The translations under genes were made by a program, and so were the position numbers. Under the pieces are notes generated by a model. That model did not search any database, was not told where the DNA came from, and was given only the letters and a program-made list of their open reading frames with translations. Source: Flavobacteriaceae bacterium (GTDB lineage: Bacteria; Bacteroidota; Bacteroidia; Flavobacteriales; Flavobacteriaceae). Taken from it: DNA of 16,850 nucleotides. The DNA lies in the NCBI GenBank assembly GCA_002714815.1, contig PAYI01000018.1, positions 1-16,850 of the forward strand. The letters run 5' to 3'. Shown here piece after piece: positions 7,063 through 14,071 of the stretch; within the stretch, counting starts at the first letter, position 1; every line of letters begins with the position of its first letter.

Positions 7063-8345
7063 CCCTTTTTAGTCTGTTCATATCTTGTTCAGAAGAAGAT
7101 CCAATAACCGAATATATAGTTGTGAATGAAACTGTAACAGTAACTGAGACAAATACAGTTGAAGTAGATCCTTATGCTGATTCTACATTAGAAGGTAATA
7201 TTACAGAAGATGCTACATTAGATGCCTCTAAAATTTGGCTTTTAAAAGGCCGGGTTGCTGTTGAAGATGGTGTAACTCTAAATATTCCTGCAGGAACAAT
7301 AATTAAAGCAGCCTCAGGAACAGGAGCTGATGCTTCAACTTTAATTGTAGCCAGAGGAGGAAAAATGATTGCTAACGGAACAGCTGACAATCCAATCATA
7401 ATGACTGCCGCTGATGATAACATTGAAGTTGGAGGTACTTATCCTGAAAGTGGTCCAGCATTAAATGTAGATACAAGAGGGCTATGGGGAGGCCTTTTAA
7501 TTTTAGGTAAAGCTCCCATCTCCTTTAAAAGTGATGTGACTGAGCTTCAAATTGAGGGTATTCCAACATCAGATGTAAATGGTCTTTATGGAGGGGATGT
7601 TACTGATGATAATTCTGGCTCTCTTCAATATATATCAATACGCCATGGTGGTGCTGAAATTGGAGAGGGTAACGAAATTAATGGTTTGACTTTAGGTGGT
7701 GTTGGAACTGGCACTACTATCAATCAAATAGAGGTTGTTGGAAATGTTGATGATGGTATAGAATTTTTTGGTGGTACAGTTAATGCGACAAATCTTTTAG
7801 TATGGGGTCAAGGCGATGATGCTATCGACATTGATCAAGCTTATGCTGGTACAATTGATGGTGCCCTTGTGGTTTTAACCGCCGCATCTGATCATGGATT
7901 TGAAATTGACGGGCCTGAAGGATCAGCTCCTGGAAGATTTACAATTAAAAATGCAACTGTTATAGGAGCAACTGATGATTGTGATGCTGAAGGTGTAGAT
8001 GGTGAAATGGCAGATTTTAGAAAAGGTGCAACTGGTGATCTGCTAGATGTTCTTTTTAAAGAATTTGCTGGTGGAAAAGATATAGAACTTGATGCATCAG
8101 CTGATGCCGCAACATACACAGCTGGAACACTAACATTTACAAACATCGACATTCTTCACCCATTAGATGGTGATGGAAATGTTTGTTCGGATACAGAATC
8201 TGTAAATAAAATTTTTGACGATAGATCGGATGAAAGCTCTTTTGAAACAGACGCATCAAATTTCGCAGAAATAGTAACAGAACAAAAAGAAGGAAATGGC
8301 CTCGCTGATGAATCCATTTTCTCATGGACATTTTACAAGAGATGA
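7035..8345 (+). CDS. Surface lipoprotein with predicted beta-helix fold
   Basis: A 436-residue predicted lipoprotein starting at GTG; an in-frame TAA six bases upstream rules out an earlier start. A hydrophobic signal peptide ends F-I-S-C with the lipid-modified Cys18, followed by S-E-E-D, which resembles the acidic lipoprotein export signal that sends Bacteroidota lipoproteins to the cell surface. The mature chain is acidic and glycine-rich. It has the pattern of a right-handed beta helix, with rungs 22-25 residues apart marked by DDGIEFFGG (239), DDAIDID (261) and DHGFEIDG (286). Motifs such as LIVARGGKMIANGT and GLWGGLLILGKAP recur, as I remember, in a Bacteroidota family of unknown function encoded beside TonB-dependent receptors, sometimes labelled 'multidrug transporter' without good reason. 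It lies 87 bp upstream of such a receptor. A role in surface substrate binding is inferred. It shows no SusD-like features. Confidence 0.85.
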   Translation: MKNLNLLFFALFSLFISCSEEDPITEYIVVNETVTVTETNTVEVDPYADSTLEGNITEDATLDASKIWLLKGRVAVEDGVTLNIPAGTIIKAASGTGADASTLIVARGGKMIANGTADNPIIMTAADDNIEVGGTYPESGPALNVDTRGLWGGLLILGKAPISFKSDVTELQIEGIPTSDVNGLYGGDVTDDNSGSLQYISIRHGGAEIGEGNEINGLTLGGVGTGTTINQIEVVGNVDDGIEFFGGTVNATNLLVWGQGDDAIDIDQAYAGTIDGALVVLTAASDHGFEIDGPEGSAPGRFTIKNATVIGATDDCDAEGVDGEMADFRKGATGDLLDVLFKEFAGGKDIELDASADAATYTAGTLTFTNIDILHPLDGDGNVCSDTESVNKIFDDRSDESSFETDASNFAEIVTEQKEGNGLADESIFSWTFYKR

Positions 8346-8371
8346 TTTTAAATATAAATAACCTATTATCC

Positions 8372-8405
8372 AATTGCATGTCAATATTAACATGCAATTT
8401 TTTAT
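8372..8405 (+). terminator. Intercistronic hairpin terminator between lipoprotein and receptor genes
   Basis: AATTGCATGT (8372-8381) and ACATGCAATT (8390-8399) form a perfect 10-bp stem with an 8-base loop, followed by a T-rich tract. This has the form of an intrinsic terminator 27 bases after the lipoprotein stop and 34 bases before the receptor start. Because no receptor promoter is visible, partial termination would give more lipoprotein mRNA than receptor mRNA. Confidence 0.75.
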
Positions 8406-8432
8406 TAATTACAAAGAATCTATTCAATTTTA

Positions 8433-11270
8433 ATGAAAATCAAATTAAACTATGGAATCCCAATTCTTGTTTTATTTACCTGCAAAATTTTTAGTCAATA
8501 TGGAATTACAGGTACCGTAATAGACGGTGATTTTAATGAACCCCTTCCTTTTGCAAATATTTTAGTAAAAGAAACTGGTGATGGAGTTACTACTGATTTT
8601 GATGGGAAATATACTTTAGAATTAGATCCAGGAAATTATTCTCTAGTTTTTTCTTTTGTCGGATATGAGACTAAGGAAATTACAAGTATTATAGTAAATG
8701 GTGATGATTATACAATTACAGACATTGTTTTAAATTCAGTAGCTCAAGGACTAGAAGAGGTGGTATTAACAGTAGATGCAAGAAGGAATACTGAATCTTC
8801 CGTATTGGAAATTCAAAGAAAGTCAGCGAGTTTATTAGATGGTATTTCAGCTCAAGCATTTAGAAAAATAGGTGCAAATGATATTGCAAGTGCTGTAAAA
8901 AATGTTCCTGGAGTATCTGTTCAGGGTGGAAAATATGTTTATGTGAGAGGCCTGGGCGATCGATATTCAAAATCAATTTTAAATGGTGTTGATATTCCAG
9001 GTCTTGATCCTGATAGAAATACAATACAAATGGATCTTTTCCCAACAAATTTGCTTTCAAATGTTTTAGTTATAAAATCAGCTAGAGCTGATTTACCTGC
9101 AGATTTTACTGGTGGAGTAATAAATATTATAACAAAAGACTTTCCAACAAGTGAAGAATTTTCTTTTTCAGTTGGAACATCATTTAATCCTGAAATGCAT
9201 TTTAACGATAACTATTTATCTTACGAGGGAGGTAGATCAGATTTTTTAGGATTTGATGATGGAACTCGAAAAAATAAAATTTATAATTCTTTTTTAGGTG
9301 ATTTTTTTGATCCTAGATTAAACTCTTCTAACATTGGTTTGAATACAGTAAATAAAATTTCAAATCAATTTGATCCACAGATGGCTCCAAAAAATGACAT
9401 TAGTGGTATGAATTATAATTTTAATATTTCTTATGGAAATCAATTAAAATTTGAGAATGGTCATTCATTTGGCTATTTAGGCTCCCTTTCTTATAGAAAA
9501 GAACAGACAACTTTTGAAAACTCACAGGATAATATTTTCAATTTTAGTCCTGACAGGTCAGAACTAAACTTCGAAGAAAATAGACTTCAATATGGTACCA
9601 TTGGAGGAGAAAATATAATATTAAGCGGTCTATTCGGAGCAACTTATAAAACAAATAATTCAAAATTTAGATTTAATGTGATTCATATTCAAAATGGAGA
9701 AAGTACCTCTGGTAGTTTTCGCCAGCTAACTCGATTTTCCGATTTCGTTGATTTTAACAAATTTAATTTGGAATATAACGAAAGAGCTATTTCAAATGGA
9801 ATACTTTCAGGCTTGCACAACTTTGATGAATCAAAATTAAAATTGGAATGGAAACTCTCTGGTACACTTGCCAAAGTACATGACAAAGATGTAAGAAACA
9901 CAACATTTCAAGATGAGGAGGGGATTTTTAGCTTTCAGGAAAATACTGAGCCTAAAAGAATTTGGAGAACACTTGATGAATACAATCTTGTCGGAAAAGT
10001 TGATTTAACAAAACGTTTTGTCTTTCTTGGAAAAAATGCTGTGTTAAAGTTTGGTGGATATAGTTCTTTCAAAGAACGTGACTTTTCGATTGCTCAATAT
10101 TCAGTTAGCAGTAATTTTACATCCGAAAGTGATTGGGCAAATTATGGTGGAGATCCAAATCAACTTTTTAATCCTACTAATTTAATCTCATCGACAAACC
10201 TCGATGGGACTTATATAAATCCGCAAACAACAATAAAACAAGATGCAAACATTTTTAATGCAAGACAACAAAATTTAGCTGGTTATATTTCTAATGAATT
10301 TAATTTGAGTTCAAAATTGAAGTCTATTATTGGATTGCGATTTGAAAATTACCAGGTATTTTACACTGGAGAAAATAGTCAACTTGGACAAGTGTTTAAT
10401 AACAACAAAATTATAAGTGAAAACAACTTATTCCCTTCAACAAATTTTATTTACAATCTAACAGATAGTAAAAATTTACGACTGGCTTATTCATTAACAA
10501 CTGCTAGACCCAGTTTTAAAGAAGCATCAATTGCTGAAATTTATGACCCACTTTCCAATTTATTTTTTATCGGGAATATTAATATCAAACCTACTTACAT
10601 TGACAACTTTGATCTTAGATATGAATCTTTTGGTGAGGATGCCCAGCTTTTTGCAATGAGTCTTTTTTACAAAAATTTAACAGATCCCATTGAAATTGGA
10701 TTTGTGGCAGCTTCTACTTCAAATTATAAACCTCTTAATCTTGAAAATGCTAACGTAATTGGTTTCGAAGTTGAATTAAGAAAAAAATTGAGTGATTGGT
10801 TTGCGGGGATTAAAAATTTAAACTTAAACTTTAATGGTTCTTACATCATTTCTGACGAAAAATTTAGTGAGGATGAACTAAAACTCAGGAGTTTAGGGTT
10901 AAGAGAAGGTGAAACATTAGGTGATTCAAGACCTCTTCAGGGTCAATCTCCTTATCTTATTAATGCTGGAATTGATTACAATAATACTGATAAAGGGATT
11001 CGCAGTGGAGTTTATTTTAATGTTCAAGGAAAAACTTTAGAGGTGGTAGGAGACGGTTTTTACCCTGATGTTTATACTATGCCGTTTAACAGTTTAAATT
11101 TCAATTTGACAAAACAATTAAATGATAAAACCAGTTTAACTTTTAGAGTAAGAAATATTCTTAATGATGAAAGAGAGAGTTTGTTTGAAGGGTATGGTGG
11201 GACGACTGAATATTTTAGGTTCAGAAATATTGGGAGAACATTTTCATTAGGCTACTCGATAAAATTTTAA
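8433..11270 (+). CDS. TonB-dependent outer-membrane receptor with carboxypeptidase-like N-terminal domain
   Basis: A 945-residue outer-membrane transporter. A signal peptide (1-22, cleavage probably after FSQ) is followed by a carboxypeptidase-regulatory-like beta-sandwich (about 24-105) with the usual FVGYE core. A plausible TonB-box region, EEVVLTVDA (108-116), comes next. The plug domain (about 130-237) has YVRGLGDRYS (170-179) and GGVINIITK (227-235). The 22-strand barrel fills the rest and ends in an aromatic residue (SIKF), as needed for BAM-dependent assembly. It imports a ligand using energy passed by TonB-ExbBD, none of which is encoded here. The order of lipoprotein, receptor and then a Pit permease 16 bp downstream suggests a joint uptake route, possibly for phosphate or a phosphorus compound. 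The ligand cannot be read from the sequence. It is not a SusC-type protein: the lipoprotein partner is not SusD and the length is slightly under the SusC norm. Confidence 0.95.
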   Translation: MKIKLNYGIPILVLFTCKIFSQYGITGTVIDGDFNEPLPFANILVKETGDGVTTDFDGKYTLELDPGNYSLVFSFVGYETKEITSIIVNGDDYTITDIVLNSVAQGLEEVVLTVDARRNTESSVLEIQRKSASLLDGISAQAFRKIGANDIASAVKNVPGVSVQGGKYVYVRGLGDRYSKSILNGVDIPGLDPDRNTIQMDLFPTNLLSNVLVIKSARADLPADFTGGVINIITKDFPTSEEFSFSVGTSFNPEMHFNDNYLSYEGGRSDFLGFDDGTRKNKIYNSFLGDFFDPRLNSSNIGLNTVNKISNQFDPQMAPKNDISGMNYNFNISYGNQLKFENGHSFGYLGSLSYRKEQTTFENSQDNIFNFSPDRSELNFEENRLQYGTIGGENIILSGLFGATYKTNNSKFRFNVIHIQNGESTSGSFRQLTRFSDFVDFNKFNLEYNERAISNGILSGLHNFDESKLKLEWKLSGTLAKVHDKDVRNTTFQDEEGIFSFQENTEPKRIWRTLDEYNLVGKVDLTKRFVFLGKNAVLKFGGYSSFKERDFSIAQYSVSSNFTSESDWANYGGDPNQLFNPTNLISSTNLDGTYINPQTTIKQDANIFNARQQNLAGYISNEFNLSSKLKSIIGLRFENYQVFYTGENSQLGQVFNNNKIISENNLFPSTNFIYNLTDSKNLRLAYSLTTARPSFKEASIAEIYDPLSNLFFIGNINIKPTYIDNFDLRYESFGEDAQLFAMSLFYKNLTDPIEIGFVAASTSNYKPLNLENANVIGFEVELRKKLSDWFAGIKNLNLNFNGSYIISDEKFSEDELKLRSLGLREGETLGDSRPLQGQSPYLINAGIDYNNTDKGIRSGVYFNVQGKTLEVVGDGFYPDVYTMPFNSLNFNLTKQLNDKTSLTFRVRNILNDERESLFEGYGGTTEYFRFRNIGRTFSLGYSIKF

Positions 11271-11286
11271 TACTTTAAGTCGTTAA

Positions 11287-13554
11287 ATGGATAACACATA
11301 CTTATTTATAGTAATCCTACTAAGTCTTCTGGCTATTGGTGATTTAATTGTTGGTGTTAGTAATGATGCCGTAAATTTTTTAAATTCTGCCATAGGGTCA
11401 AAAGTTTTTTCATTTAAAAATATAATGATTTTTGCTAGTATAGGAATCATGTTTGGTGCTTTCTCATCGAGCGGAATGATGGAGGTTGCAAGAAAAGGTA
11501 TTTTTAATCCTGGTGCATTTTATTTTGATGAAATTATATTCATTTTTATGGCTGTGATGATGACAGACATTTTATTGCTAGATTTTTTTAACACACTAGG
11601 ACTTCCAACCTCTACTACTGTTTCAATTGTCTTTGAATTACTTGGTGCATCTATTGTACTAGCTATTATCAAAATGCTTGAATCTGGTGAATTACTCTCG
11701 GCCCTTTCAAATTATATTAATTTAGAAAAAGCAGGTCAAATCATCCTTGGTATATTACTTTCAGTATTCATTGCTTTTTCAATTGGTGCTTTAGTTCAGT
11801 GGGCTTCACGTGTAATCTTTACTTTTCAATTTGAGAAAAAATCTTCTTGGTTAAACGGGCTTTTTGGAGGAATTGCTTTAGCTGCGATTTTTAATTTTAT
11901 TCTTATTAAAGGAATTAAAGGGACCCCATATTCGAATATTGAGCTTGAGTTATTAAATAATCAAACAATAAAAAGCTTTATTGAAAATAATTTATTATTA
12001 GTTCAAATTTTTAGTTTCACTATCTGGTATTTGTTTTCTTCAGCAATAATTAATTTCTTTAAATGGGATATTTATAAGATTATAATTGGGGTGGGAACTT
12101 TTGCATTAGCATTAGCATTTGCTGGAAATGATCTGGTTAATTTTATAGGGGTCCCTATAGCAGCCTTTCAATCATATAAAGCATGGGTAGCTTCTGGGAT
12201 TGAAGCAAATAGTTTTAATATGGCTATTTTAAATCAACCTGTTCCCACACCAACAATATTTCTTTTTTTTGCGGGAGCTGTTATGATTTTAACCCTTTGG
12301 TTTTCTTCAAAAGCCAAAACCGTAGTTAGAACTTCTTTAGATCTGTCAAGTCAATACAGTATTCGTGAACGTTTTAAACCAAATTTTATCTCTAGAAGTT
12401 TGGTTCGTTTTTCTATCTCTGTGAATGATAAATTAAAAAATCTAATTCCAGAAAAGCTACTTCTCAATTTAAATAGTTCATTTGAACGTAAACCATTAAA
12501 GGGTCATAAAAAAAGGAATGGTGTTCCTGAATTTGATAAACTTAGAGCATCCATTAATTTAGTCGTAGCTGCCATATTAATATCCTTAGCGACTTCTCTT
12601 AAGCTACCACTCTCAACAACATATGTAACATTTATGGTAACGATGGGAACTTCACTTGCAGATAGAGCTTGGGGTGCTGACAGTGCTGTATATAGAGTAG
12701 CTGGTGTAATGAATGTAATTGGAGGATGGTTTTTGACTGCATTTAGTGCTTTTAGTGTAGGAGGTATAATTGTTTACCTTCTTCATGTTGGAGGTGCTCA
12801 AGTAATTGCTGTAATTATGTTTATAATTTTATTAATAATCGGAAAAAATTATGTGAATCATAAAAAAAGAAATAAGGCAACAATAGAAGAAGATCGTGCA
12901 CTAATTGTAGAAAGTAATTCGTTTCAAGGAGTAATAAATGAATCTGGTTCTAATATTGAACTTGTAATTAAAAAAAGTTTTAAAATATATGCACTATTGA
13001 TAGAAGGACTTTCAAAAAACAACTTAAGCCCGCTAGAAAAAGCCAAAAAAAGATCAAAAAAACTTGAAAACGAAATAAATGATTTAAAAGATAGACTTTT
13101 TTATTTTATAAAGAATTTGGAAGAAAATTCTGTATCTGCAAGTAAATTTTATATTGACCTTTTGGGATGTTTACATGACCTTTCGGAGGATCTGACATAT
13201 CTGGCTAAAATTAGTCATGACCACGTAAACAATAATCATTTAAAGTTAACATTTACACAAATAAAAGAATTACTCTTAATTGAAGAGTCAATTTCAAAAA
13301 TATTTAAAGAGGGTATAGAGGCATTTAGTTCAAGACAAGATCAGAAAGAATTTGAAGATGTATTATTAGAAAAAAACAATGCTTTTAGTCTTATTGAATC
13401 GAAAATTAATGTACAAATCGAAAGGACACGTGCTGAAGAAACTAGCCCTAGAAATACAACGCTATATTTTAATTTTTTAATCCGGTCCAAGGATCTAATT
13501 ACCCACAAGTTTGAGTTGGTTGAAAAATATTATGGGGTTGTAAAAAAGCTTTAA
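11287..13554 (+). CDS. Pit-family inorganic phosphate transporter with PhoU-like C-terminal domain
   Basis: A 755-residue inner-membrane cation-phosphate symporter. Both halves of the inverted-repeat Pit fold are present: GVSNDAVNF (23-31) with LPTSTT (106-111), and AGNDLVNF (279-286) with LPLSTT (440-445). The paired N-D-x-x-N motifs are the family signature for substrate and ion binding. Membrane segments end at about residue 518. The remaining 235 residues are soluble, helical and charged, like a PhoU/DUF47 helix bundle. Stand-alone Pit proteins are usually 400-500 residues, so this is the long form known from Bacteroidota, where the tail probably regulates transport. It begins 16 bp after the receptor stop with no terminator or -7 box between, so the two are probably co-transcribed. 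Sodium or proton coupling cannot be decided. Its stop is three bases from that of the convergent MORN gene. Confidence 0.95.
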   Translation: MDNTYLFIVILLSLLAIGDLIVGVSNDAVNFLNSAIGSKVFSFKNIMIFASIGIMFGAFSSSGMMEVARKGIFNPGAFYFDEIIFIFMAVMMTDILLLDFFNTLGLPTSTTVSIVFELLGASIVLAIIKMLESGELLSALSNYINLEKAGQIILGILLSVFIAFSIGALVQWASRVIFTFQFEKKSSWLNGLFGGIALAAIFNFILIKGIKGTPYSNIELELLNNQTIKSFIENNLLLVQIFSFTIWYLFSSAIINFFKWDIYKIIIGVGTFALALAFAGNDLVNFIGVPIAAFQSYKAWVASGIEANSFNMAILNQPVPTPTIFLFFAGAVMILTLWFSSKAKTVVRTSLDLSSQYSIRERFKPNFISRSLVRFSISVNDKLKNLIPEKLLLNLNSSFERKPLKGHKKRNGVPEFDKLRASINLVVAAILISLATSLKLPLSTTYVTFMVTMGTSLADRAWGADSAVYRVAGVMNVIGGWFLTAFSAFSVGGIIVYLLHVGGAQVIAVIMFIILLIIGKNYVNHKKRNKATIEEDRALIVESNSFQGVINESGSNIELVIKKSFKIYALLIEGLSKNNLSPLEKAKKRSKKLENEINDLKDRLFYFIKNLEENSVSASKFYIDLLGCLHDLSEDLTYLAKISHDHVNNNHLKLTFTQIKELLLIEESISKIFKEGIEAFSSRQDQKEFEDVLLEKNNAFSLIESKINVQIERTRAEETSPRNTTLYFNFLIRSKDLITHKFELVEKYYGVVKKL

Positions 13555-13557
13555 CCT

Positions 13558-13917
13558 CTAATCATCTTTGGAAGCAAGTAATTCAGCTTTATCCCATTTT
13601 GTTGCAGTTTGGATTATATTGTTTTTATAATCAACTTCAATTAGGATCCCTTCATTCCAAAAAAACCAACGATCTGTCTTTTTCCCTTTATCGTAAACTC
13701 CTTTTGAAAGTTTAATACCCTGAGAATTATAGCTCATCCAAATACCATGATTTTTTCCATCTAAAAAATATCCAGTTTGTGAAAGTATACCATTGTCATG
13801 ATACTCTTCAAACTTAATAATTTCTCCCTCTTGAATGAAGATTCTTTTTGGTTCTTTATCTTGAGCCAAAGATGATCCAAAAGTGAGAAAAATTATATAA
13901 ATGAAACATTTTTTCAT
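13558..13917 (-). CDS. Small secreted MORN-repeat (YwqK-like) protein
   Basis: A 119-residue protein. The N-terminal 19 residues (MKK, hydrophobic core, cleavage after SLAQ) form a standard signal peptide without a lipobox, so a periplasmic or outer location is likely. The remainder has two to three MORN-like units of about 22 residues: YHDNGILSQTGYFLDGKNHG, then a unit containing GIWMSYNSQG and KGVYDKGKKTDRW, then a partial unit from FFWNEG. These match the family often annotated as YwqK-type antitoxin, but no toxin gene is adjacent and the antitoxin label is doubtful for such secreted proteins. The function is unknown. Its position tail-to-tail with the Pit gene and its unusual repeat-bearing promoter are the only context clues. 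Confidence 0.8.
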   Translation of the reverse strand: MKKCFIYIIFLTFGSSLAQDKEPKRIFIQEGEIIKFEEYHDNGILSQTGYFLDGKNHGIWMSYNSQGIKLSKGVYDKGKKTDRWFFWNEGILIEVDYKNNIIQTATKWDKAELLASKDD

Positions 13918-13941
13918 GGCTGTATTAAATATTTCTTAATA

Positions 13942-13949
13942 CAAATATA
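13942..13949 (-). promoter_or_regulatory. -7 promoter box of the MORN gene
   Basis: The minus strand reads TATATTTG, a perfect TAnnTTTG, ending 24 bases before the ATG. The -33 position has no TTG and is instead occupied by direct repeats, which suggests an activator-dependent promoter. Confidence 0.5.
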
Positions 13950-13997
13950 ACATTAAAATGTATTTACATAACATTTATATAACATTAAATTAACATT
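13948..13997 (-). repeat. Four TAACATT direct repeats, three with 11-bp period, upstream of the MORN gene
   Basis: On the plus strand TAACATT occurs at 13948, 13969, 13980 and 13991. The last three copies are exactly 11 bp apart with 4-base A/T spacers; the first lies 21 bp away, against the -7 box. One helical turn per copy at the -33 region and upstream is the layout of response-regulator sites such as Pho boxes. No biochemical identity can be assigned from this alone. Confidence 0.6.
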
Positions 13998-14023
13998 AGA
14001 TCGTAATACCCTCATTTTTAAGC

Positions 14024-14049
14024 AAATAAAAAGCCCTGAAGAGGGCTTT
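14024..14049 (-). terminator. Intrinsic terminator after nrdA
   Basis: On the minus strand AAAGCCCT (14042-14049) pairs with AGGGCTTT (14030-14037) around a four-base loop, followed by a T-rich run (TTTTTATTT on the minus strand). It lies 23 bases beyond the nrdA stop and ends the nrdBA transcript. On the plus strand no T-run follows, so it is one-directional. Confidence 0.9.
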
Positions 14050-14071
14050 AAGCTATATTATTAATTTAATT

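Noticed and set aside
8137..8427. A 96-codon minus-strand reading frame across the lipoprotein 3' end and the intercistronic gap
   Set aside because: It overlaps conserved lipoprotein codons and the terminator hairpin, with composition typical of a reverse-frame shadow.
7035..11270. Reading the lipoprotein-receptor pair as a SusC/SusD polysaccharide utilisation locus
   Set aside because: The lipoprotein has a beta-helix pattern and no SusD-type helical repeats, the gene order is reversed, and no glycoside hydrolase or sugar regulator is nearby.
12103..12120. Short GCATTA repeat inside the Pit gene
   Set aside because: It encodes Ala-Leu repeats in a membrane helix just before the second N-D motif, and is explained by protein composition.
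13558..13917. A toxin-antitoxin module built on the YwqK-like protein
   Set aside because: The protein has a signal peptide and no toxin-like gene lies next to it. The antitoxin name of this family is not evidence of function here.
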